In this document: one piece after another, positions 1 through 5,333 of the stretch
Layout: each line of letters starts with the position of its first letter
How positions within the stretch are numbered: the stretch's first letter is position 1
NCBI GenBank assembly: GCA_002717765.1
Contig: PBCB01000039.1
Coordinates: 15,196-23,259 of the forward strand
Source: Fidelibacterota bacterium
GTDB taxonomy: Bacteria; Marinisomatota; Marinisomatia; Marinisomatales; TCS55
DNA: 8,064 nt
Direction of reading: 5' to 3'
Program-made: the position numbers and the translations under genes
The notes under the pieces: generated by a model
Database searches by the model: none
What the model was told of the DNA's origin: nothing
The model's input: only the letters and a program-made list of their open reading frames with translations

Positions 1-147
1 TTCATCGCTTGACAAATATTTAATATGTTCAAGAATATCGCGATCAGAAATTTCTACTTTTAATTCTGATTTTGAATTGATTGCTAAATTTTGCGAACAG
101 CTAAAAAATAAAATAGACAGAAAAGATATGTGAAGAGTGCGTTTCAT
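1..147 (-). CDS. Putative M28-family metallopeptidase lipoprotein, N-terminal fragment
   Basis: Reading the minus strand from ATG at 147 gives 49 uninterrupted codons that run off the left edge of the window. The product starts with a basic, hydrophobic signal (MKRTLHISFLSILFFSC) ending in a lipobox-like FFSC, so Cys17 is the likely lipidated residue. The stretch after the signal, ending in DILEHIKYLSSDE, looks like the N-terminus of M28 zinc aminopeptidases/carboxypeptidases, where an 'L..HI.YLASDEL.GR' pattern precedes the catalytic domain. No zinc ligands fall inside the window, so the family call rests on this short motif only. There is no clear Shine-Dalgarno sequence before the ATG. The gene follows the iron-uptake operon in the same direction but lies beyond its terminator, and has its own candidate promoter. 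The lipoprotein call is fairly secure; the peptidase call is tentative. Confidence 0.6.
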   Translation of the reverse strand, partial: MKRTLHISFLSILFFSCSQNLAINSKSELKVEISDRDILEHIKYLSSDE

Positions 148-177
148 TATTAAATAATTTATTTTATAAATTTTTTA

Positions 178-206
178 AAGCTAAGATAATTATTTTATGA
201 TGTCAT
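178..206 (-). promoter_or_regulatory. Weak candidate promoter of the M28-like gene
   Basis: On the minus strand, ATGACA (206-201) lies 17 bp before TAGCTT (183-178). The -35 is close to consensus but the -10 is poor. The interest is that the block resembles the permease promoter at 5203-5232: both carry TGACA, then CATAAA, then the 13-mer AATAATTATCTTA in the spacer/-10 region. The site starts just past the terminator hairpin, where a promoter for the next gene would be expected. AT-rich sequence makes chance matches easy. Confidence 0.3.
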
Positions 207-210
207 AGAA

Positions 211-247
211 TAAAAATGGCGCATATGACAAATATGCGCCATTTTTA
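211..247 (-). terminator. Hairpin terminator at the end of the iron-uptake operon
   Basis: A perfect 16-bp inverted repeat (211-226 with 232-247) with a 5-nt loop (227-231) has a GC-rich core GGCGC/GCGCC flanked by A and T tracts. On the minus strand it lies 23 bp after the stop codon of the DUF4856-like gene and ends in a U-rich stretch (AUUUUUAUUCU), as expected for an intrinsic terminator. On the plus strand the T tract (242-257) is longer, so the element could also stop transcription coming from the left, although no plus-strand gene is seen there. Confidence 0.85.
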
Positions 248-270
248 TTTTTTTCTTTAAGCAGTTACTT

Positions 271-1551
271 TTAGAAACTGGTTACGTCAGCATCAGAAAA
301 CCCATAAGACGCTTTGAAAATTGCTCTTACCTCTGTTGTAAGAAGCGTATGATATTGCTGCATATCATCAAAGTCAGTTCCGTTTGGATATACTGGTGCA
401 GTACCCATGACTTGAAGAATACGGTTCAAATTAGCATCCGCAATCTTTTTAAAATCATTATACATTAAACCATTTGCATATCCACGCATTTCACCCCAAT
501 GATTTTCATAATCTGCAGCTGCATCAGAGCCAGGTTTTACTGTAGCATCGCCTGCATCAATGATTGCTTTGATATCATCAGCTACATCATTGACGTAATG
601 AATTGAAACTGCAGCGACCACCTTTTCCCATGTTTCCATAATAAGGTCTCTCTGGGTTAGAATGTCAGCTAGAGGAGCTTGGTTAACTATTAACGTTCTT
701 CCTTTTAAGTAGGCATCGAAAATTGTTTTTGTAAAATCAATACCATTATCGCAACCGCCGCATAGATCTCTTTTAGCTGCAGTGACTGCCCAACCAACAT
801 TGTATTCTGATTTAAAATCAACCTTACCATCACCATTTGAATCAAAATAAGGACTTGATTTTCTATCATTATCATCTGAGTATCCTGTATTATAGTCAAG
901 CGCTGCTCCAAAATATCCAAATGATTCATCCCAATGATGCTCCATTGCTGTATAATTTTTCCCATCAACAGCTTTAGTATTATCATCGGTTGGAATTTTT
1001 GACATATACTTAGAAGTTGCTTGCCAATACGATACTGCACCCCAAAGCGTTTTTTGTACCATTTGATCTAATCGCACACCATTTGGTCTTGTTTTACCAG
1101 CTGCTGCGGTTTCGTTAAGCATTCCGGTAACAAGTGTCCCTGCATCTGTATCGTATCCAGGAAGAGTATAACTTGAAACTGCAGAAAGCCTATCGTTCAA
1201 ATGGCTTGTAGAAATATCATGATATTTCCCCTGCACAGTGGTCATTCCATTTGCAGATAAAATAGCTCTATCAGCATTATCGTTTGCCATCATACTAAGT
1301 AATGTCGCAGGATTTTTAGAACCTGCATCAGTTCCCATCTGTGTTTTGATATCATTAATCAATAGATTTCTAACCACTTGGCCAGAATAGGATACACTAC
1401 TTTCACCTGGATTGAATCTACTTTCAAAAGCATAGGTTGTAGGCGTTGGAATTTCGACTACTTTATTATCATCATCACTGTCTTCACATCCCGTGTAAGC
1501 TAGAAGAGATAGGAATGAAAATAATGCGAGTGTCTTTTTATTTAGTTTCAT
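271..1551 (-). CDS. DUF4856-family (imelysin-like) surface lipoprotein
   Basis: The protein has 426 residues. Residues 1-21 form a signal peptide followed by Cys22 (AYTGC), and acidic residues come straight after (EDSDDD), resembling the lipoprotein surface-export signals described in Bacteroidota; the -3 lipobox residue is an unusual Tyr. A Thr/Pro-rich linker leads into TYAF...SSVSYSGQ (about 39-58), a typical DUF4856 opening. Further family-like motifs are HHWDESFGYFG (205-215), AAKRD (258-262), DFTKTIFDAYLKGR (272-285) and HWGEMRGYANGL (351-362). Residues 237-249 (D.N.DG.VD) form an EF-hand/dockerin-like calcium loop, and C264-GG-C267 is a CxxC pair. DUF4856 proteins are mainly helical and, to my knowledge, resemble the imelysin/EfeO-type iron-related proteins; the biochemical role is not established. 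The gene is last in the operon, 44 bp after the receptor. A role as a metal-binding or receptor-partner lipoprotein is inferred from this context. ATG 1551 is chosen over an upstream in-frame TTG because of its signal peptide and ribosome site. Confidence 0.8.
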   Translation of the reverse strand: MKLNKKTLALFSFLSLLAYTGCEDSDDDNKVVEIPTPTTYAFESRFNPGESSVSYSGQVVRNLLINDIKTQMGTDAGSKNPATLLSMMANDNADRAILSANGMTTVQGKYHDISTSHLNDRLSAVSSYTLPGYDTDAGTLVTGMLNETAAAGKTRPNGVRLDQMVQKTLWGAVSYWQATSKYMSKIPTDDNTKAVDGKNYTAMEHHWDESFGYFGAALDYNTGYSDDNDRKSSPYFDSNGDGKVDFKSEYNVGWAVTAAKRDLCGGCDNGIDFTKTIFDAYLKGRTLIVNQAPLADILTQRDLIMETWEKVVAAVSIHYVNDVADDIKAIIDAGDATVKPGSDAAADYENHWGEMRGYANGLMYNDFKKIADANLNRILQVMGTAPVYPNGTDFDDMQQYHTLLTTEVRAIFKASYGFSDADVTSF

Positions 1552-1558
1552 TAAGAAA

Positions 1559-1563
1559 CCCCC
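1559..1563 (-). promoter_or_regulatory. Ribosome binding site fixing the DUF4856-like gene start
   Basis: On the minus strand a GGGGG run preceded by AAA lies 7 nt before ATG 1551. It supports the 426-residue form whose N-terminus is a proper lipoprotein signal. The longer reading would begin with TTG at 1599, overlapping the receptor stop codon, and would place 16 extra residues before the signal. Confidence 0.75.
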
Positions 1564-1595
1564 TTTATTTAAGTGTATTAAGAAATAAGAAATAT

Positions 1596-4085
1596 TCAAA
1601 ATTTGTATTCAACCCCAAGATTGATCTGTCTGCGTGGACCAGGTAAAATTCCTGAACTAATATTTGCTTGCGGTTGACCTGGGTTAGAATGCAATCTTGA
1701 TCCAATATAAATTTCATCTGTTACATTTTTACCCGTTAAAAAAATGCGATAATTTGAGCTAAGATTATAATCTGCGCTAAAGTTTATAAAACTGTAACTA
1801 GGGATTTTACCTTGGATGCCAAGCTTATCTGTTTCTTTGATATTCTCAAAATCGGTATAGACTTCACTGACATATCTAAGATCCAATCTATAAGAAAACT
1901 TATCTAAGCTACTTGAAAGGCCCGTAGTTAGAGTATGCATAGGCGCATAAGGAAGCTCTTTGCCTTTAATGGAAACATCTGATCCAATTGAACCGCGCAC
2001 ATTAGACTTGATAACTCCATCAACAACCTCGGATTGTAAAAAAGAATAGATAAGGTGTACATCTGGAAGAAATTTCATCAATTGAGAGCTATTGATTTTT
2101 GAATTTAACTCAACACCCATTGTATTTACTTTTCCAAGATTCTTGAACGCGGTACCTCTTCCAGCTGCAACAAGATTTTCGATACCAAGATGAAATCCTG
2201 ATAATTCTAAATCCACTAATGAAATTTTTCCTCTAATTCCAATTTCCTTATTCCAGCTTTCTTCGGCCTTAAGATCAAGACCGCTACTTTCTCCCGCCGC
2301 TCCAAAATTCAAAATTTTCAATGCCCCACTAGAAGGAGGTGTAAACCCTCTATGAATACCGCCAAACATATTGAAGCCAAATAAATTGGTGGTAAATCCT
2401 ATGCCAGGCAGCAAGGCAACAAGCGTTTTATCTTGATAGATTGAACCAGCGAGCCTATCAATTCTTTCCTGTTCAAACACCTCTAATCTTAAGCCAGGGT
2501 TAATCGTAAGGTTATTAAATTCAATAGATTCTGATATAAATCCAGAAAAGGCAGTAGTTTCATAATGATGGCTTTGGCCTACAATCACCGGATCATCATC
2601 CTCTGACTCCGCAGGAATAAAATATATTCCATCCCGACTATCTACGCTGGATCCGGTTTGTTTATCATCGATAAATCTTTCAAAATAAATCCTTGCTCCA
2701 ACCTCCATTGATGAAGAAGTATTTAACAGAGAGCTTAGACCAAATGGGGTGCGATTAAAACTATATGTCTGCTCAGCGCCTAATACATAAAATGTTCTCA
2801 AGATACCAAAATTATCTTTTCCATTACCCGTTCGAACCAAGGTATTTATACTATAATAAGGTTGCGCAACGGGGGATGGATTATCCACATCAGATGCTAG
2901 AATGAAAATATCGTTCTCTCTCCACCATCTACGATCAAAAAAACTAATGAATGCGGTAGTCGATTTAGAAAGATTTGCGTTAATACGCTTTGTGCTAATT
3001 AGATCAATTGCAGTTCTAAATACTTTAAAATTATCATCTTTTTTAGGATTGAATTTTGGATTATTCTCAAACGAATACTGGGTAAGACCTGTATAAGTGG
3101 CATTTGAATTTTCATAGTTCAAATTTGCTTTCAAGTAAATATTCTCATCAGCAGATTTATTATAATTTAACTTTACAGTTCCATTCATCTGCTCAAAGCT
3201 ATTGTTTTCTCTGAACCCATCCCCTTTTTTCAATAAAAATTGTACTTCTGGTTTTACTTTGCCATTTCCAAATCCACCCACCTCAGAAAAGAAGCTCGCA
3301 AATCCGTTTTCACCTGCCTTAACTTTGAATCTACCTCCAAAATCATTGCGAGGTCTTTTGGTAAAGTAATTAATAACACCGCCCATAGTTTGTGGACCAT
3401 ACTTAATAGCTGCACTACCCTTAATAACCTCTAATCGATCGATTCTATCTGAAGGCGGGTTATAATACATATTCGGATAAACGTATAAGGCTGGCTGGAT
3501 TGGTATTCCATCTTCCAGAATTAAAATGCGCGAACTTCTCCTGGGGTTTAATCCACGGATTCCAATGCTTAATCGTGAATTTCCTATTCCATCATCGGCA
3601 TAACCATTGACACCTGGAACCAATTCAAGTACCTCTTGAGTTCCGATCGGATCAATTAAATTAAGAGATTTAACATCTAGAACGGTAGCCGCACCGGGAA
3701 AACTTTGATACGGTGCATTTGCATCAGAAATAATTTCAAGCTTTGCCATTACGATTGCTTGGATTTCTAAAACTGCATTAATTGTATAAGAGCGATTTTC
3801 TTCAATAGTTAAATCAGATTCGTAATTTTGAAATCCAATAAAGCTAATTGTAATGGTATACTTTCCTGCTGGAGTATTTTCGAAATAAAACATTCCGCTT
3901 TCATCGGTAGCGGTTCCTATTTCAAAATCATCTTTATTAGTTAGGATAACATTAGCTCCGCTTAGAGGAGCGTTATTTCCTTGACGCACTACGCTTCCTT
4001 TGATTGATGTCTCAATTTCAGAAGCACTGATCAGTGCAATTGATAAAGATACAAAAGCTAAAAGGTGTTTTGCTATTTTCCCCAT
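1596..4085 (-). CDS. FecA-like TonB-dependent outer-membrane receptor
   Basis: The protein has 829 residues, within the usual range for TonB-dependent receptors. It carries a Sec signal peptide (about 1-22), a carboxypeptidase-regulatory-like beta-sandwich domain (about 27-107, with GSVV...PLSGANV and the GKYTITISFIGF motif), then a plug domain (about 125-245, with VLELVPGV, IGIRGLNPRRSSRILILEDGI, RLEVIKGSAAIKYGPQTMGGVINYFTK) and a 22-strand-type barrel ending in Phe (LGVEYKF). The plug and first barrel strands resemble FecA/siderophore-type receptors rather than SusC glycan receptors, which are longer and paired with SusD. The likely role is energised uptake of a ferric complex or other metal chelate across the outer membrane; the substrate cannot be read from sequence. 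The start lies 9 bp after the small lipoprotein stop and has no visible Shine-Dalgarno sequence, so translational coupling is likely. A permease downstream of import lies in the same operon, supporting an iron function. Confidence 0.9.
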   Translation of the reverse strand: MGKIAKHLLAFVSLSIALISASEIETSIKGSVVRQGNNAPLSGANVILTNKDDFEIGTATDESGMFYFENTPAGKYTITISFIGFQNYESDLTIEENRSYTINAVLEIQAIVMAKLEIISDANAPYQSFPGAATVLDVKSLNLIDPIGTQEVLELVPGVNGYADDGIGNSRLSIGIRGLNPRRSSRILILEDGIPIQPALYVYPNMYYNPPSDRIDRLEVIKGSAAIKYGPQTMGGVINYFTKRPRNDFGGRFKVKAGENGFASFFSEVGGFGNGKVKPEVQFLLKKGDGFRENNSFEQMNGTVKLNYNKSADENIYLKANLNYENSNATYTGLTQYSFENNPKFNPKKDDNFKVFRTAIDLISTKRINANLSKSTTAFISFFDRRWWRENDIFILASDVDNPSPVAQPYYSINTLVRTGNGKDNFGILRTFYVLGAEQTYSFNRTPFGLSSLLNTSSSMEVGARIYFERFIDDKQTGSSVDSRDGIYFIPAESEDDDPVIVGQSHHYETTAFSGFISESIEFNNLTINPGLRLEVFEQERIDRLAGSIYQDKTLVALLPGIGFTTNLFGFNMFGGIHRGFTPPSSGALKILNFGAAGESSGLDLKAEESWNKEIGIRGKISLVDLELSGFHLGIENLVAAGRGTAFKNLGKVNTMGVELNSKINSSQLMKFLPDVHLIYSFLQSEVVDGVIKSNVRGSIGSDVSIKGKELPYAPMHTLTTGLSSSLDKFSYRLDLRYVSEVYTDFENIKETDKLGIQGKIPSYSFINFSADYNLSSNYRIFLTGKNVTDEIYIGSRLHSNPGQPQANISSGILPGPRRQINLGVEYKF

Positions 4086-4094
4086 TGAGCAGAA

Positions 4095-4268
4095 TTAATA
4101 TATTTCGGGATTATCTCTCTGATTAGACCGGTCGCTACTACCAGGTAAAGATAGTTTTGCATAGCTACCCTTATCTTCTTTAGGTGCGCTAGGCGCAAGC
4201 AAAGGATCATCTTCACAGCTTACCATTAACAACAAAAGAGGAAATAACACTAAGGAAATAATTTTCAT
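4095..4268 (-). CDS. Small lipoprotein (57 aa) between permease and receptor
   Basis: From ATG 4268 the product has 57 residues: a hydrophobic signal ending at Cys18 (LLLLMVSC), then an acidic CEDD start, then a short polar tail of about 36 residues rich in Pro, Ser, Lys, Asp and Asn, ending in DNPEIY. The mature part is probably unstructured and I recognise no domain. The start ATG overlaps the permease stop TGA in an ATGA arrangement, and GGAG (4281-4278) lies 9 nt upstream, so this start is preferred over an in-frame ATG at 4316 inside the permease gene, which would put charged residues before the signal. Its place in a metal-uptake operon suggests an envelope accessory to the receptor or permease, but this is inference. 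No homolog is claimed. Confidence 0.75.
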   Translation of the reverse strand: MKIISLVLFPLLLLMVSCEDDPLLAPSAPKEDKGSYAKLSLPGSSDRSNQRDNPEIY

Positions 4269-5077
4269 GAAACTTTTCTCCACATATAACCTAAACCTGT
4301 AGCTGTAACTAGCCATGAAAGGAGTTCAACTAAACTTGGATCTCCATTATAACCAAATAACCCTTTAAATAGACCGCCTATGTATCCTTTGTCATGGAAA
4401 AGTGGATAGGAACCATCCGCAAGCTTAGGTGGATTTATATCCCAAACTCGCCCATAGTCAGGTATCACTCCAGCAGACTCAAGCTCGTGTACGCCATACG
4501 CCATCATGCCAGCAGCAACTAGAATCAAGATGAATGAACTGACATTGAAAAATGTTTTTAATGGAACTTTTTTACCTTGAACAAAGATCGCATAACCCAC
4601 ACCTAGCGCTAACACAGCTCCTAATAATGAAGAAATAAAAGATACAGCTCCCTGCTTTGCGGCAAGACTATACATGAATAGTATGATTTCAATTCCTTCT
4701 CTGAATACTGCTATAAATGCTAAGCTAAAAATAGCCCATCCAGCGTTCTTGGTAGATAGCGCATCATGCGCTTGAGATTTAAGATCATCTGCGATATTTT
4801 TATTCTTAGCCATCCAAACAATCATCGATCCAAGTACAACGGATGCTGTAATCATAACAACACCTTCAAAAAGTTTTTCAGCCTGACCTTCAAATCCCCC
4901 CGCCAGCACTTGAAACAGGAATGAGCCCACTACGCTTAATACAATTGCGGCGAGTACTCCCTGCCACATCTTTGCAATAGAACTCTGCTGATCCACTTTA
5001 TTTAAGTAGGTATATAAAATACCCACAATTAATGCAGCTTCTAAAACTTCTCTAAAAATGATTATAAATTCTGCCAT
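4265..5077 (-). CDS. FTR1/EfeU-family high-affinity iron permease
   Basis: The protein has 270 residues, close to E. coli EfeU, with about seven hydrophobic segments (roughly 4-24, 40-60, 71-90, 112-140, 149-168, 175-195, 245-264). Both signature REXXE motifs of the FTR1 family are intact: REVLE (9-13) and REGIE (126-130), whose Arg and Glu residues carry ferric iron across the membrane in yeast Ftr1p and bacterial EfeU. An acidic site (E63-GQA-E67) and HELESAG (197-203) are also family-like, and GLFGYNGDPSLVEL near the end matches the EfeU C-terminus in pattern. It acts in the cytoplasmic membrane. It is first in the operon, with AAGGTG (5088-5083) 5 nt before the ATG. Ferroxidase partners (EfeB, a multicopper oxidase, or a cupredoxin EfeO) are absent here, so the iron oxidation step, if any, must be supplied elsewhere. 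Confidence 0.93.
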   Translation of the reverse strand: MAEFIIIFREVLEAALIVGILYTYLNKVDQQSSIAKMWQGVLAAIVLSVVGSFLFQVLAGGFEGQAEKLFEGVVMITASVVLGSMIVWMAKNKNIADDLKSQAHDALSTKNAGWAIFSLAFIAVFREGIEIILFMYSLAAKQGAVSFISSLLGAVLALGVGYAIFVQGKKVPLKTFFNVSSFILILVAAGMMAYGVHELESAGVIPDYGRVWDINPPKLADGSYPLFHDKGYIGGLFKGLFGYNGDPSLVELLSWLVTATGLGYMWRKVS

Positions 5078-5095
5078 TTTTACACCTTAATGATT

Positions 5096-5146
5096 GAACA
5101 GCCTCTGTAGAAATTAACGTGGAGTATTTTCTATCAAAGGCTGTTC
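5096..5146 (-). promoter_or_regulatory. Structured 5' leader hairpin before the iron permease
   Basis: Within the leader of the permease mRNA, a perfect 9-bp inverted repeat (5096-5104 GAACAGCCT with 5138-5146 AGGCTGTTC) encloses a second 6-bp repeat (5108-5113 TAGAAA with 5128-5133 TTTCTA). The result is a two-tier hairpin with a small internal loop and a 14-nt apical loop. It ends 8 bp before the Shine-Dalgarno sequence. It lacks a U-run, so it is not a plain terminator. I do not recognise a known riboswitch class. A regulatory or mRNA-stabilising role is inferred. Confidence 0.5.
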
Positions 5147-5176
5147 GTTATACACGCTTCGAAAACACAAGATTAA

Positions 5177-5201
5177 GATAATGAGACTTAATCTCATTAT
5201 C
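5177..5201 (-). promoter_or_regulatory. Fur-like operator palindrome at the permease start of transcription
   Basis: A perfect inverted repeat has 10-bp arms (GATAATGAGA and TCTCATTATC) around 5 bp. It can be read as hexamers 6-6-1-6-6 with outer units GATAAT and ATTATC, the repeat units of the classical Fur box. The inner 15 bp differ at two positions from the common TGAGAAT-N-ATTCTCA Fur form. It begins 1 bp after the -10 hexamer and so covers the predicted transcription start, the usual position for repression. The regulator is inferred to be Fur or a relative (Mur, Zur); an unrelated regulator remains possible. Confidence 0.7.
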
Positions 5202-5202
5202 A

Positions 5203-5250
5203 ATTATAAGATAATTATTATTTATGTGTCAATTTTTTTTTTGTTTTTTT
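5203..5250 (-). promoter_or_regulatory. Consensus sigma-70 promoter with upstream A-tract, iron operon
   Basis: On the minus strand TTGACA (5232-5227) and TATAAT (5208-5203), both exact consensus hexamers, are separated by 18 bp. Directly upstream of the -35 is a run of A residues (5250-5233, broken by one C), which looks like an UP element. Transcription would begin near 5196, giving a leader of about 120 nt. Such a strong promoter makes biological sense if tightly repressed by the adjoining palindrome. Confidence 0.8.
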
Positions 5251-5291
5251 CTATCGCATAAATATTATTATGTCATTTTGATAATTGAGGG

Positions 5292-5324
5292 TTTAACTTT
5301 TTATATCTGAATTATATAATTCAG
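5292..5324 (+). promoter_or_regulatory. Perfect 18-bp palindrome and candidate promoter of the beta-oxidation operon
   Basis: CTGAATTATATAATTCAG (5307-5324) is a perfect palindrome ending 9 bp before the dehydrogenase ATG. It contains TATAAT (5315-5320), with a weak TTTAAC (5292-5297) 17 bp upstream as a possible -35. Its end overlaps the AGGG (5323-5326) that may serve as ribosome site. A dimeric repressor, such as a TetR- or GntR-type fatty-acid regulator, could bind here, but the regulator is unknown and AT-rich palindromes also occur by chance. Confidence 0.45.
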
Positions 5325-5333
5325 GGTAACGTT

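Noticed and set aside
705..1040. 111-codon minus-strand reading inside the DUF4856-like gene
   Set aside because: It is an alternative frame of a well-supported gene, with no ribosome site and low-complexity Ile/Met/Gln-rich content.
271..1599. Longer reading of the DUF4856-like gene from position 1599
   Set aside because: The codon at 1599 is TTG, overlaps the receptor stop, and would place 16 residues before a proper lipoprotein signal; ATG 1551 has a GGGGG ribosome site.
1446..3434. Short plus-strand open frames (1446-1646, 2902-3096, 3240-3434)
   Set aside because: All are antisense to the receptor or lipoprotein genes, lack ribosome sites and show no recognisable protein features.
271..4085. 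SusC/SusD-type glycan uptake pair
   Set aside because: The receptor is shorter and FecA-like in its plug, the lipoprotein matches DUF4856 rather than SusD helical repeats, and an iron permease is in the operon.
4269..4316. Upstream ATG at 4316 for the small lipoprotein
   Set aside because: It lies inside the permease gene, adds a charged tail before the signal peptide, and the ATGA overlap with GGAG spacing favours 4268.
5233..5250. T-rich run as a plus-strand terminator
   Set aside because: No GC-rich stem precedes it and no plus-strand gene ends before it; it is better read as an A-tract upstream of the minus-strand promoter.
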